A DNA stretch of 64,000 nt from Bacteroidales bacterium (GCA_017620015.1 JAFZRE010000024.1:1-64000); one strand, 5' to 3'; positions 47,820-57,214 are shown, counted from the first letter of the stretch. The notes: generated by a model not told the origin, from the sequence alone. Numbers and translations: made by a program.

Positions 47820-48857
47820 TTACCTTATTCCTGCTTTGCGAAGAGCATCGTGATACCTGCGGGCATTTGCTTCGTGCTGCGCATTTGTGGTTGCAAAGTT
47901 GTGATAGCCAGAGAAATCCTCTTTTGCACAGAAGTACATATAGTTATGTCGCTCGTAGTTAAGCACCGCGTCAATCGATGTCGTGGATGGTATGCAGATT
48001 GGGCCGGGAGGTAAGCCTTTATATTTATAGGTATTGTATGGTGAGTCGATTTCGAGGTGTTTGTTTAGGATTCGCTTGATTGTAAAGTCGCCGGCAGCGA
48101 ACACAACTGTCGGGTCGGCCTGCAGTAGCCAGTCTTTTTTTAGTCGGTTGATGTAAACCCCAGCTATGCGGGCTTTCTCGTCGTTCTTTTGCGTTTCGCT
48201 TTCGACAATCGATGCCAAAGTCGAAACTTGCGACTGTGACAGTCCAAGAGCGTTGGCCTTTGCCTTGCGGTCGTCGTTCCAGAATTTCTTGTATTCATCG
48301 GCCATGCGCTGCACGAATTCTTCGGCAGAGGTGTTCCACCAGAACTCGTAGGTGTTGGGAATGAACATTGAGCAGAAAGTCTGCTTGTTGAAGCCGTATT
48401 TTTTTGCAGTTTCCTCGTCTTTGAGCAGGGCGGCAATATCGGTAGAATCGGCTTCGATGTTGGTTGCGGCCTTTCCTGCAAGTATATCGAGTGTTCGCAA
48501 ACTTATGAAGGTGACTTTTACTGGAGTCTGCCGTCCGCTGCGTAGCATGTTCACGAGTTCGTTGTTCGACATTCCGTTTTCGAGCTTGTACTTGCCGGGA
48601 AGGACTTTCTGGTCGAGTTTCTTGAAGTCTGCAACTTTCTCAAACGATTCCATGTCGGTTACATTGCCTGATGATTTCAGTATTTCCAGCAGTCCGTTGT
48701 AGTCGGTCCCAGTTGGAATATATATATAGGTGTTGCTGTCGGCGGTAACGTTTGGCGCATATGCGTAGTTGTATGCCTTGTATGCTACGGCAAGTCCTGC
48801 AATGATTAATGCTAAGACTACAAGCAGCGGAATGATTACTTTTTTCTTTTTGGCCAT
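47820..48857 (-). CDS. mltG: Endolytic murein transglycosylase MltG (YceG)
   Basis: 345 residues: an N-terminal transmembrane helix (KVIIPLLVVLALIIAGLAVA), a LysM-like part, and the YceG domain with the SIVESETQKNDEKARIAGVYINRL segment (catalytic Glu), LQADPTVVFAAGDFTI and PYNTYKYKGLPPGPICIPSTTSIDAVL. It cuts nascent glycan strands to release them from the membrane. Ten bases from murB and one base from the GH114 lipoprotein, so the three form an operon with murB first. Confidence 0.95.
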   Translation of the reverse strand: MAKKKKVIIPLLVVLALIIAGLAVAYKAYNYAYAPNVTADSNTYIYIPTGTDYNGLLEILKSSGNVTDMESFEKVADFKKLDQKVLPGKYKLENGMSNNELVNMLRSGRQTPVKVTFISLRTLDILAGKAATNIEADSTDIAALLKDEETAKKYGFNKQTFCSMFIPNTYEFWWNTSAEEFVQRMADEYKKFWNDDRKAKANALGLSQSQVSTLASIVESETQKNDEKARIAGVYINRLKKDWLLQADPTVVFAAGDFTIKRILNKHLEIDSPYNTYKYKGLPPGPICIPSTTSIDAVLNYERHNYMYFCAKEDFSGYHNFATTNAQHEANARRYHDALRKAGIR

Positions 48858-48867
48858 TTTGTAAATA

Positions 48868-49884
48868 TTAGATGATTATTGCTTCTGGTTCAAGTTTCAC
48901 GCCAAACTTTTCTTGGACTTTGTCCTGTACGATTCGGGATAGTTCAAGTACCTCGTTTCCGGTGGCGTTGCCTGCGTTTATAAGTATGAGAGCCTGATTC
49001 TTATGCACGGCTGCGCCCTTATGCTGGAATCCTTTCAGTCCGCATTGGTCGATGAGCCATCCGGCTGCCAGCTTGAAGTTTGAACCTGCAGCGAAATATT
49101 TTATTTCGGGGAATTTTTCTTTCAATTTATTGAATGTTGCTGCATCGACTACTGGATTTTTGAAGAAACTTCCTGCACTTCCGATTTCGGTTACTTCGGG
49201 AAGTTTTTTGCGGCGTATGTCGATGATGGCAGCCCTAATGTCAGCGGGTGGCGGATTGGTTATGTTGTTGTCGGTCAGATACTTTTCCACATCGGCATAC
49301 GAGCGGTTTATGTTAGCGTGTTTTCCGAGCTTATAAACTACCGACAGTATTATAGCCTTTCCTTTCAGCAGGTGCTTGAAGATGCTTTCGCGGTAGCCGA
49401 AGCAGCAGGCCTCGTTGCTCATGTACTGTATGTCGCCAGAATCGAGGTGAAGAAATTTTACTCGATGTATGAATTGACGGGCTTCAGCTCCATAGGCACC
49501 TATGTTCTGAACAGCACTTGCTCCTACCGTTCCTGGAATATACGACAGATTTTCGAGTCCGTAAGCCTTGTTTTCGGTGCACCATTCCACAAATTCGTCC
49601 CATATTTCGCCAGCTTGTGCCTCTACGAAAATATTGTCGCCGGTTTCGTAAACAATTTTCTTGCCTTTGGTGGTAGGATGTATAATTGTGCCGTCGAAAT
49701 CTTTTGTAAACAGAATGTTGCTTCCTCCACCGAGAATAAAAAAATTGAAGTCTTTGTCGTTCTTGTGTAGTCGTACAAAGTCGAAGAGTTCTTCGTCGGT
49801 GTTGTATTCGAAGAAGGTTTTGCATTGTGCATCTATTCCGAAAGTGTTGTATTTTTGTAGACTATAGTCGTATTCCAATTTCAT
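48868..49884 (-). CDS. murB: UDP-N-acetylenolpyruvoylglucosamine reductase
   Basis: 338 residues, type I MurB (longer Bacteroidota form). FAD-binding LGGGSNILFTKDFDGTIIHP and IPGTVGASAVQNIGAYGAEARQFIHRV; SCGYRES-type substrate site is CCFGYRESIFKHLLKG; the C-terminal EIGSAGSFFKNPVVD with catalytic Ser and the final AAGWLIDQCGLKGFQHKGAAVHKNQALI carry active-site Ser and Glu. Reduces UDP-GlcNAc-enolpyruvate with NADPH in peptidoglycan synthesis. Operon head; promoter -7 at 49902. Confidence 0.97.
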   Translation of the reverse strand: MKLEYDYSLQKYNTFGIDAQCKTFFEYNTDEELFDFVRLHKNDKDFNFFILGGGSNILFTKDFDGTIIHPTTKGKKIVYETGDNIFVEAQAGEIWDEFVEWCTENKAYGLENLSYIPGTVGASAVQNIGAYGAEARQFIHRVKFLHLDSGDIQYMSNEACCFGYRESIFKHLLKGKAIILSVVYKLGKHANINRSYADVEKYLTDNNITNPPPADIRAAIIDIRRKKLPEVTEIGSAGSFFKNPVVDAATFNKLKEKFPEIKYFAAGSNFKLAAGWLIDQCGLKGFQHKGAAVHKNQALILINAGNATGNEVLELSRIVQDKVQEKFGVKLEPEAIII

Positions 49885-49901
49885 GGTTATGATTTTTTTT
49901 G

Positions 49902-49909
49902 CAAAGTTA
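49902..49909 (-). promoter_or_regulatory. Bacteroidota -7 element of the murB-mltG-GH114 operon
   Basis: The minus strand reads TAACTTTG, 17 bp before the ATG at 49884. Confidence 0.6.
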
Positions 49910-50139
49910 GCAATGAAAAAGCATTCTTATTGTGTTGATGGTTGTTTTTATCCACATTGTTGTGTGTCGTATTTGAAAATATTGCTACCGAAAAATTACT
50001 AATTGTATGGTGTGTTGTATTGAAAGTATGTGTTGTGTTGCTTATATGCTTGTAAATTAGTTGTTTGTAAGGGTAATGACAAATCTATACATAATTTTGT
50101 ATTAGCTTCTTTTTTGTGTTAAAAACTTTTGATTTTTAG
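49910..50139. other. Divergent intergenic spacer with no recognised feature
   Basis: AT-rich with many tgttgt and gtatgt words. It lies between the murB promoter and the promoter of the small lipoprotein; no hairpin, gene or repeat of the local families is seen. Confidence 0.5.
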
Positions 50140-50170
50140 TTTGCAGTTTTAATTATTAACGTTAACTTTG
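50140..50170 (+). promoter_or_regulatory. Complete Bacteroidota promoter of the DUF4878-like lipoprotein
   Basis: TTTG at 50140-50143, a 19-bp spacer, then TAACTTTG at 50163-50170; the ATG at 50205 is 34 bp beyond. The clearest match in the window to the sigma-ABfr consensus. Confidence 0.75.
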
Positions 50171-50204
50171 CAGTAAATTAATTAACATTTAAAAACGTAA
50201 TAAT

Positions 50205-50603
50205 ATGAAGAAATTAGTTATTGTATTGGCAGTTATTGCTATGGCATTTGCAATGTCATCATGTGCAAAGAAGGGTGCTGCAACTCCAACTGAAGCAACA
50301 CAGGCTTACTATGAATTGTTGAAGAAGGGTGATTTCAAGGCTGCAGTTCAGAGTACTTACGACTACAACAAGGAAATGTCGAAGGACGAAAAGGAATCAG
50401 TTGACGCTATGCTTGATATGACTGCAAGCAAGATTCAGGCTGCTATGGACGAAAAGGGTGGCATGAAGGAATTTGCACTCAGCAACGAAGCTATCGAAGG
50501 TGAAGATGCAACTGTTGACGTAAAGATTACCTACGGTAACGGCGAAGAAGAAGACAAGACCGAAAGCTTGAAGAAGATCGGTGATAAGTGGTTTGTTAAA
50601 TAA
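50205..50603 (+). CDS. Small lipoprotein, DUF4878-like
   Basis: 132 residues. Lipobox AMSSC (Cys about 20), then TPTEATQAYYELLKKGDFKAAVQSTYD, a DUF4878 pattern (a small NTF2-like alpha+beta fold). Lys- and Glu-rich, with preferred codons and a consensus promoter, so it may be abundant. Ends with the TAATG overlap of the next gene. Function unknown. Confidence 0.8.
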   Translation: MKKLVIVLAVIAMAFAMSSCAKKGAATPTEATQAYYELLKKGDFKAAVQSTYDYNKEMSKDEKESVDAMLDMTASKIQAAMDEKGGMKEFALSNEAIEGEDATVDVKITYGNGEEEDKTESLKKIGDKWFVK

Positions 50604-51217
50604 TGAATAAATCGCTTATATTCATTCTAGTACAATTAATTTTCTGCATCGGATGTCAATCCGGTGCAGAATTTTTTATTGACGAATCCAAACTTCAGGA
50701 AGGCGACATTGCTTTCCGCGGAGGCACAAGTGTTTCAAGTCATGTTGTTGAGATTGCCGACAATAATGGAATTTATTCGCATTCGGGAATGTTGGTAAAG
50801 TATGAGGGCAAGTGGAAGATTGTCCACGCAGTTCCTGGTGAGGAAGACGAGACCGATGGAATACAATATCTGAAGATGGATGACCTTGACTTGTTTTTTG
50901 CTCCAGACAGGGCTTGTGCCGGTTGTTTTGCCCGCTACGATACTACTCCCGAAGTTCTCGAGAAGGTGGCTCAGGAGGCTATCAGGTGGTGGAAAAAGAA
51001 AATTCTTTTCGATAATGACTATTTAATGTCGGATACGACAAAGTTGTACTGTTCCCAACTTGTACAATTGTCATTTGAAAGTCAAGGAATCGATGTGGCT
51101 CAAGGTCGTTGCCACAAGTTTCCGTTGGCAGATGAAATGGTGGTATATCCGTCCGATATACTGGGAAATCCTAAGATTTCAAGATATTATATATTGGAAG
51201 AAAAACCTAAAAATTAG
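50603..51217 (+). CDS. Lipoprotein of the YiiX/YebB-like permuted NlpC/P60 family
   Basis: 204 residues. Signal ends in a lipobox (IFCIGC, Cys 18). LQEGDIAFRGGTSVSSHVVE, then catalytic-type His in IYSHSGMLVKYEGKWKIVHA and Cys in TKLYCSQLVQLSFE (about C156): the circularly permuted papain-like order of YiiX (PF05708). Probable thiol hydrolase or amidase of lipids or peptidoglycan. The start overlaps the stop of the DUF4878 gene by one base, so the two are translated together. Confidence 0.85.
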   Translation: MNKSLIFILVQLIFCIGCQSGAEFFIDESKLQEGDIAFRGGTSVSSHVVEIADNNGIYSHSGMLVKYEGKWKIVHAVPGEEDETDGIQYLKMDDLDLFFAPDRACAGCFARYDTTPEVLEKVAQEAIRWWKKKILFDNDYLMSDTTKLYCSQLVQLSFESQGIDVAQGRCHKFPLADEMVVYPSDILGNPKISRYYILEEKPKN

Positions 51218-51239
51218 GTTGCGAGACTTATTGCACCAA

Positions 51240-51629
51240 TTAGAATGGCAAGTCGCCGTCATCATTGTTGTCAGAACCCATAAAGTCTGGCATTTCGGTA
51301 GGTGCTGGTGCGCCTGTTGCAGGTGGAGGAGTCGGCATCGATGAGAAACTACTAGCCTGGTTTTGTGCCGATTCCACTTTCCATACGCGGAGTTCGGTGT
51401 ACCAGTTGTCTTTGTATTCGCGGCTTTCTGGATCGAAGAAAACGTGTATTTCTTCGCCTACTACAAGCGACGAAAGGTTTACTTTGTCACCCCATACTTG
51501 GAAGCAGGCTTTCTTTGGGAATTGTCCGTTAGCATATTCAATTACAAACGATTGTTTCTTCCATGTTCCGTTTGCACTAGTGCCAGTTATAGGCTCCAAT
51601 ATCTTTATCAATTTTCCTGTAATATCCAT
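51240..51629 (-). CDS. DUF3127 OB-fold protein with SSB-like acidic tail
   Basis: 129 residues. Residues 1-85 resemble an SSB-like OB-fold (ITGKLIKILEPITGTSANGTWK, KKACFQVWGDKVNLSSLVVGEEIHVFF, WYTELRVWKVE). A Pro/Ala/Ser linker leads to an acidic tail ending GSDNNDDGDLPF. The tail matches the SSB C-terminal tip (acidic residues followed by Pro-Phe) that recruits replication and repair proteins. DUF3127 members are Bacteroidota-specific. Probably ssDNA-binding. Convergent with the YiiX gene. Confidence 0.85.
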   Translation of the reverse strand: MDITGKLIKILEPITGTSANGTWKKQSFVIEYANGQFPKKACFQVWGDKVNLSSLVVGEEIHVFFDPESREYKDNWYTELRVWKVESAQNQASSFSSMPTPPPATGAPAPTEMPDFMGSDNNDDGDLPF

Positions 51630-51792
51630 AGTCTTATTTTTTATAATGCGAAATTACATATAATTATTCGTTTCTGTTAAATTCTAAGGGTAATGTTATT
51701 AACAATTTTTTTGCGTGCTGATATAATTCGGTAGCCCTTTAACGGATGTGTGATGGATTAATCATCAATTGTTGGCTTTATTTCGGCAACGT

Positions 51793-52950
51793 TCAATGGG
51801 CGACTTTTTTCGTGAACTCGATGAGGTTGTCAATTCCTCTTACAAATTCGTCTTCTTCGCGTGCGATGTTGATTCTTATGTAGTTATTCCATTCTTTGCC
51901 AAAATGCACGCCTGGGATTACTGCCGTCCTGATGTTTTCATATAGGGCAAGTCCGAAACGTAGGCTGTCGTTCCATGGTTCGGGAAGTTTTGCCCAGATG
52001 AAATATCCGCCGTCGTTCTGCGGGCATTCGAAGCCTGCTTTTTGCAGTCGCTCGTTGCCTATTTCAAGGTTGCGGATGATTTTGCGGCGCAGTTCGGTTA
52101 TGTATGTGTACGATTCGTCGGTGTCGAGAAATTCGGCTATTGCCTGTTGTTGCGGTGCTGCCGACGACAATCCGATGTAGTCGTGTATGTAGCTGATTTT
52201 TGCGAAATGGCTTTCGTGGAAGATGAAATAGCCTACACGCCAGCCTGTTATTGAGTATTTTTTTGAAAAACTGTTTACATAAAAAACATTCGGCGAAATT
52301 CGTTCGATGGGGTAGTAGGGTGGCTGGTTGTTGAAGTACAGTTCTCCGTAAACCGAATCTATTATAAGGTATGAACCGAATTCTTCGCAGAGGTCGATGA
52401 GGTAGCCGAGTTTTTCGCGGCTCAATGTTTTGCCGTAGGGATTTCCTGGTGAAGCAACGAATATTACATTTATCTTGTTGTCGATAAAGAATTTGCGGAA
52501 CTTATCGTTGTCGAAATAAATTTCCGGGTCGGTGGGGTAGGTAAAGAAGTTATTGCCAAAAATCTGTGGCAGATGAATATATGATTCGTATGCAGGCGAG
52601 AAGCTCATTGCGTTGAAATTCTTGCCTTTGTTGCCTTGCAAGTAGGTGTATATCAGCGAAACTGCTTCGGTAGCACCACTTGATATGAATATTCTCGCAT
52701 CGGTTGGTCGATGGCTATATTTTGCATCCAAATGTTCGAGCAACTTCTGGTTTCCGCATCCTGGTGCGTACTGGTGTATGTCTTTTTTCAGTACGTTGGC
52801 AAATATCTCCAAAAGTTTTTCTGGCGGACGGAATCCGGGTATGCCTTGTGCTAGATTTGTTCCGCCGTTCAGTTTTACCATATTGCTGAAATAGCTTATG
52901 AGAGAGCCTGTTATTTGTGGTAGAGGCGTGGATGGGGAAAGGTAGTTCAT
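51793..52950 (-). CDS. Class I/II aminotransferase
   Basis: 385 residues, fold type I PLP enzyme: MVKLNGGTNLAQGIPGFRPPEKLL at the N-terminus, FISSGATEAVSLIY, NVIFVASPGNPYGKTLS, YLIIDSVYGELYF and the PLP lysine in VNSFSKKYSITGWRVGYFI. C-terminal VHFGKEWNNYIRINIAREEDE contains the carboxylate-binding Arg. Resembles KAT/methionine or aspartate aminotransferases of subgroup I-gamma; the exact substrate cannot be read. Single gene with its own promoter. Confidence 0.9.
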   Translation of the reverse strand: MNYLSPSTPLPQITGSLISYFSNMVKLNGGTNLAQGIPGFRPPEKLLEIFANVLKKDIHQYAPGCGNQKLLEHLDAKYSHRPTDARIFISSGATEAVSLIYTYLQGNKGKNFNAMSFSPAYESYIHLPQIFGNNFFTYPTDPEIYFDNDKFRKFFIDNKINVIFVASPGNPYGKTLSREKLGYLIDLCEEFGSYLIIDSVYGELYFNNQPPYYPIERISPNVFYVNSFSKKYSITGWRVGYFIFHESHFAKISYIHDYIGLSSAAPQQQAIAEFLDTDESYTYITELRRKIIRNLEIGNERLQKAGFECPQNDGGYFIWAKLPEPWNDSLRFGLALYENIRTAVIPGVHFGKEWNNYIRINIAREEDEFVRGIDNLIEFTKKVAH

Positions 52951-52999
52951 TTTGAAATGGTTTATAATTACGATACTATATTCTTGCTTATAGACTACG

Positions 53000-53007
53000 C
53001 AAAGATA
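53000..53007 (-). promoter_or_regulatory. Bacteroidota -7 element of the aminotransferase gene
   Basis: The minus strand reads TATCTTTG, 49 bp before the ATG at 52950. Confidence 0.5.
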
Positions 53008-53042
53008 AGGTTTTTTGTGACTCTTTCAGAGATTTATTTTAA

Positions 53043-53073
53043 TAAAAAAGCCACCCTTTCGAGTGGCTTTTTT
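53043..53073 (-). terminator. Intrinsic terminator of the hydrogenase operon
   Basis: AAAAAGCCAC and GTGGCTTTTT pair with a short loop and T-run on both strands, just past the stop at 53094. Confidence 0.85.
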
Positions 53074-53093
53074 GTTATCAGTTGCGACTGAGA

Positions 53094-53567
53094 TTAATAT
53101 TCAGCCAAAACTTCCTTTACCTTTTCAGGTGTCATACGACCATAGGTCTTACCGCCGATGCTCATAACTGGAGCCAAACCGCAAGCACCTACGCAACGGA
53201 GGCAGTTCAATGAGAACTTTCCGTCAGGAGTTACCTGGCCAACTTCAATCTTGAGTTCGTTCTTCAATGCGTCGAGAACCTTTTCAGCACCTCTTACATA
53301 GCAAGCAGTACCAAGGCATACATTGATTGGATGTTCGCCCTTAGGAGTCATAGTGAAGAAGCTGTAGAAGCTAACAACACCATAAACCTTTGCTACTGGA
53401 ATATGCAGGCATTCTGCAACATATTCCTGTACTTCAGCTGGCAAGTATCCGAAATGACCCTGAGTTTTGTGGAGAACATTGATCAATTCTCCCTCTTTGT
53501 TACCGAAGGATTCACATATTTCCTTGATAACCTTCATATTGCATTCTGACAATTTTATTGTAGCCAT
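53094..53567 (-). CDS. hydC: NuoE-like [2Fe-2S] subunit of NADH-dependent [FeFe] hydrogenase
   Basis: 157 residues, thioredoxin-like NuoE fold. GHFGYLPAEVQEYVAECLHIP, VYGVVSFYSFFTMTPKGEHP, then CLGTACYVRGAEKVLDAL and LNCLRCVGACGLAPVMSIGGKTYGR, which give the four Cys of the [2Fe-2S] cluster. It is the electron-transfer C subunit of bifurcating HydABC. Last gene of the four-gene operon, 21 bp after hydA. A strong Shine-Dalgarno is not present. Terminator follows. Confidence 0.93.
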   Translation of the reverse strand: MATIKLSECNMKVIKEICESFGNKEGELINVLHKTQGHFGYLPAEVQEYVAECLHIPVAKVYGVVSFYSFFTMTPKGEHPINVCLGTACYVRGAEKVLDALKNELKIEVGQVTPDGKFSLNCLRCVGACGLAPVMSIGGKTYGRMTPEKVKEVLAEY

Positions 53568-53588
53568 ATCTTTTTCCTTTGTTTAAAT

Positions 53589-55355
53589 TTAACCTTCAAT
53601 TTCTACCTTAGTTGATCTGTCGATGTAGTGGGTATGCAACTGTTCGTGTGACAGATGTCCGCATGGTTCACCATAGTATTCCTTGTAGATTGCTATGATG
53701 TCCGGATTTTCGTGTGACTTACGAATCGGCTTGCCTGCATCTTCGCGGTAAGTAGCTTCCATACGCTTGCGTATGATGTCGCTGTTACCGTGGTGGTAAG
53801 GCTGACCTGCGCCACCGATACATCCGCCTGGGCATGCCATAACTTCGATGAAGTGGAAGCCTCTTGGGTTGCCGTTGCGAACTTCTTCCATCATTGCGCG
53901 TGCATTCGAAAGAGTGTGGCAAACTGCTACCTTAACTGGCAATCCGTCGAAATCAACTGTTGCGGTCTTAACGCCATCCAATCCACGAACTTCTTCGAAG
54001 TCGATTCTTGGAAGGGTCTTCTTTGTGTGTACTTCGTAAGCTGTACGGAGAGCTGCCTCCATAACACCACCAGTTGCACCGAAGATAACTGCAGCACCTG
54101 TCGATTCGCCGAGCGGGCTGTCGAAGTCTTCTTCTGGAAGCTGGCTGAGGTCGATGTTGAATTGCTTGATGAGGTGTGCAAGTTCGCGGGTCGAAATCGA
54201 GAAGTTAACATCTGGATCGCCGTTTACCTTGAATTCATCGCGTGCAACTTCGCTCTTCTTTGCCAAGCAAGGCATTACAGAAACTACTACCATGTCTTCG
54301 CGCTTAACACCAATCTTCTTTGCGAAGAAGTTCTTAGCTACAGGACCGAACATCTGTTGCGGTGACTTAGCTGTTGAGAGGTTGTCGAGAAGATCCGGGA
54401 AGTTCTTTTCCATGAACATGATCCATGCTGGGCAGCATGAAGTGAACTGAGGCATTGCAACCTTTTCGCCATTGAGAACCTTTGCAACTCTGTGGAGAAG
54501 TTCTGTACCTTCTTCCATGATGGTGAGGTCGGCACTCCAGTCGGTATCGAATACATAGTCGAAACCGATGCGACGGAGAGCAGCTGCCATCTTGCCGGTA
54601 ACGATAGTACCAGGTTCCAAACCAAATTCTTCGCCGAGAGCAACACGAACTGCAGGAGCTGTTTGAACAACAACTGTCTTGGTCGGGTCGGCAAGAGCCT
54701 TCATTACATCGCTTACATTGTCAACCAATGTCAAAGCGCCAACTGGGCATACCTGAACGCACTGACCGCAGTTTACGCACGAAGTTTCGCCGAGGTCGCT
54801 TTCGAATGCTGGTGATACAACTGCCGGGAAACCACGGTTGATAGCTGACAAAGCACCAACGCTCTGGATCTGGTTACACATAGTTTCGCAACGACGGCAC
54901 ATAACGCACTTGTCCATGTCGCGGTAAACCGACTTGGTAGTGTCCTTGCGGTAAGTTGACTGTTCGCCCTTGAACGGGATTTCGCGGATGCCAAGCTTTG
55001 TTGCCAATGCCTGGAGTTCGCAGTCACCCGACTTAGCGCACTGCAAGCAGTCATTCGGGTGGTCGGAGAGGATAAGTTCAACGACGGTCTTGCGAGCGTT
55101 GATAACGCGTGCATTGTGAGTGTGAACAACCATTCCTTCCATGCATTCGGTAACGCATGCTGGAGCAAGGTTTCTTCTTCCTTCAACTTCTACGACGCAA
55201 ACACGGCATCCACCCGGTTTGTTTTCAAAATTCATTCCTGCAAGTTCAAAGTAGCACAATGTAGGAATATCGATGCCATTCTGACGAGCTGCCTTCAATA
55301 TGGTGGTTCCAGCTTCGACTTCAATCGGCCTATTATCTATTGTTAATTTTACCAT
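53589..55355 (-). CDS. hydA: [FeFe] hydrogenase catalytic subunit, group A bifurcating type
   Basis: 588 residues. N-terminal [2Fe-2S] ferredoxin-like domain (IPTLCYFELAGMNFENKPGG, CRVCVVEVEG), His-ligated [4Fe-4S] (HPNDCLQCAKSGDCEL), two [4Fe-4S] (CVMCRRCETMC; CVNCGQCVQVCPVG), then the H-cluster motifs L1 FTSCCPAWIMFMEKNFPD, L2 VMPCLAKKSEV and L3 EVMACPGGCIGGAGQP. The M2-type ferredoxin array with this C-terminus matches HydA of NAD-linked trimeric hydrogenases. It interconverts H2 and electrons with NADH and ferredoxin. hyd maturases HydEFG are not in the window. Cytoplasmic. Confidence 0.96.
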   Translation of the reverse strand: MVKLTIDNRPIEVEAGTTILKAARQNGIDIPTLCYFELAGMNFENKPGGCRVCVVEVEGRRNLAPACVTECMEGMVVHTHNARVINARKTVVELILSDHPNDCLQCAKSGDCELQALATKLGIREIPFKGEQSTYRKDTTKSVYRDMDKCVMCRRCETMCNQIQSVGALSAINRGFPAVVSPAFESDLGETSCVNCGQCVQVCPVGALTLVDNVSDVMKALADPTKTVVVQTAPAVRVALGEEFGLEPGTIVTGKMAAALRRIGFDYVFDTDWSADLTIMEEGTELLHRVAKVLNGEKVAMPQFTSCCPAWIMFMEKNFPDLLDNLSTAKSPQQMFGPVAKNFFAKKIGVKREDMVVVSVMPCLAKKSEVARDEFKVNGDPDVNFSISTRELAHLIKQFNIDLSQLPEEDFDSPLGESTGAAVIFGATGGVMEAALRTAYEVHTKKTLPRIDFEEVRGLDGVKTATVDFDGLPVKVAVCHTLSNARAMMEEVRNGNPRGFHFIEVMACPGGCIGGAGQPYHHGNSDIIRKRMEATYREDAGKPIRKSHENPDIIAIYKEYYGEPCGHLSHEQLHTHYIDRSTKVEIEG

Positions 55356-55386
55356 TTCTAAATTGTTTTTACGGTTTGAATCTTAA

Positions 55387-57204
55387 TTACTTAACTGATA
55401 TAGCACCAAACTTACACTTTTCGATGCAGGTACCACACTTAATACACTTTTCTTGATCGATTTCCATCGAAGCCAACTTGTGACCATTTGCAATGTAATC
55501 GGTTCTTGTGATTGCGCTTACTGGACAAGCCTTAGCACATGCTCCGCAACCAATACAAGCTTCCTTGTCGATGATGTACTTCTTGAGAGCCTTGCACTGA
55601 CCAGCGCGGCACTTCTTTTCGGTAACGTGCTCTACATATTCGTCCCAGAAGTTGTTCAATGTTGACAATACTGGGTTTGGTGATGTCTGACCTAAACCGC
55701 ACAAAGCAGAATCCTTGATAACCATTGCGAGGTTCTTCAACTTTTCGAGGTCTTCCATTGTGCCCTTGCCTTCGGTAATCTTGGTGAGGATTTCGAGCAT
55801 ACGCTTGTTACCTACACGGCATGGAGTACACTTACCACAAGATTCTTCGCAGGTGAATTCGAGGAAGAACTTAGCGATAGAAACCATACAGTCGTCTTCG
55901 TCCATAACGATCATACCGCCCGAACCCATCATTGAGCCAGCAGCTACGAGGTTATCGAAATCAACTGGAGTGTCGAGGTGCTTTTCTGTCAAGCAGCCAC
56001 CCGAAGGACCACCGGTCTGTACAGCTTTGAATTTCTTTCCGTTCTTGATACCACCACCGATTTCGTAGATGATTTCGCGAAGGGTGATACCCATAGGAAC
56101 TTCGATAAGACCTACGTTGTTGATCTTTCCTGCCAAAGCGAATACCTTGGTACCCTTTGACTTTTCGGTTCCGATTGATGCGAACCATTCCCATCCGCGG
56201 TTGAAGATAACTGGGATGTTAGCGAAAGTTTCAACATTGTTTACATTGGTCGGGAGTTCCATATAACCAGCCTGTGCTGGGAAAGGTGGCTTGAATGTAG
56301 GTTCGCCACGCTTACCTTCCATCGAGTGGATAAGAGCGGTTTCCTCACCGCAAACGAATGCGCCAGCACCGTAGCGGAGTTCGATTTCGAAATCGAAGCC
56401 TGTTCCCATGATGTCCTTGCCCAAAAGACCGTATTCTTCAGCCTGTTTGATAGCAACCTGGAGTCTGTGGATTGCCAATGGGTATTCAGCACGGATGTAG
56501 ATCAAACCTTTGGTTGCGCCGATGCAGTAACCGCAGATTGCCATAGCTTCAAGAATCGAGTGCGGGTCACCTTCGAGGACGCTTCTGTCCATGAATGCTC
56601 CCGGGTCACCTTCGTCAGCGTTGCAGGTAACGTACTTCTGTACACCTGGACGGCTCTTTGAAGCGATTTCCCACTTAACACCAGTCGGGAAGCCTGCGCC
56701 ACCACGACCACGGAGTCCTGATTTCTTTACTACTTCGATAGCCTCTGCTGGAGTCATTTCGGTAAGAACCTTACCCAAAGCAGCATAACCTTCGCGAGCG
56801 ATGCATTCGTCGATGTTTTCTGGATCGATGAAACCGCAGTTACGCAAAGCGATACGGATCTGCTTCTTGTAGAATTCCATGTGCTTCGAGTCGCTTACAT
56901 GTTCGTTGTTATCCGGGTCTGTGTAGAGAAGACGGGTAACTTTTCTACCTTTAATAATATGTTCTTCGATGATTTCCTTTGCATCTTCAGGAGTTACCTG
57001 AGTATAGAAAGTGTTGTCAGGAATAACCTTTACGATCGGGCCTTTTTCGCAGAAACCGAAGCAGCCAGTCGGAACAACCTTTGCAAATTCTTTCAAACCG
57101 TGAGATTCGAGCTCCTTGTCGAGCTGAGCCATAATTTCATGGCTTCTGGATGCGGAACAGCCAGTACCGCCGCATACCAAGAGGTGCATTTTGTATTGTG
57201 CCAT
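55387..57204 (-). CDS. hydB: NuoF-like diaphorase subunit of bifurcating hydrogenase
   Basis: 605 residues. An N-terminal thioredoxin-like [2Fe-2S] part (LLVCGGTGCSASRSHEIMA ... VPTGCFGFCEKGP), then the NAD- and FMN-binding core (GLRGRGGAGFPTGVKWEIA, CNADEGDPGAFMDRSVLE), the N3-type [4Fe-4S] site (ESCGKCTPCRVGNKRML) and two C-terminal [4Fe-4S] clusters (ACIGCGACAKACPVSAI; KCIKCGTCIEKCKFGAI). This is the HydB layout. An excellent Shine-Dalgarno (aggagg, 57215-57220 on the minus strand) precedes it, rare in this phylum. Confidence 0.95.
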   Translation of the reverse strand: MAQYKMHLLVCGGTGCSASRSHEIMAQLDKELESHGLKEFAKVVPTGCFGFCEKGPIVKVIPDNTFYTQVTPEDAKEIIEEHIIKGRKVTRLLYTDPDNNEHVSDSKHMEFYKKQIRIALRNCGFIDPENIDECIAREGYAALGKVLTEMTPAEAIEVVKKSGLRGRGGAGFPTGVKWEIASKSRPGVQKYVTCNADEGDPGAFMDRSVLEGDPHSILEAMAICGYCIGATKGLIYIRAEYPLAIHRLQVAIKQAEEYGLLGKDIMGTGFDFEIELRYGAGAFVCGEETALIHSMEGKRGEPTFKPPFPAQAGYMELPTNVNNVETFANIPVIFNRGWEWFASIGTEKSKGTKVFALAGKINNVGLIEVPMGITLREIIYEIGGGIKNGKKFKAVQTGGPSGGCLTEKHLDTPVDFDNLVAAGSMMGSGGMIVMDEDDCMVSIAKFFLEFTCEESCGKCTPCRVGNKRMLEILTKITEGKGTMEDLEKLKNLAMVIKDSALCGLGQTSPNPVLSTLNNFWDEYVEHVTEKKCRAGQCKALKKYIIDKEACIGCGACAKACPVSAITRTDYIANGHKLASMEIDQEKCIKCGTCIEKCKFGAISVK

Positions 57205-57214
57205 TAGTTCTAAT

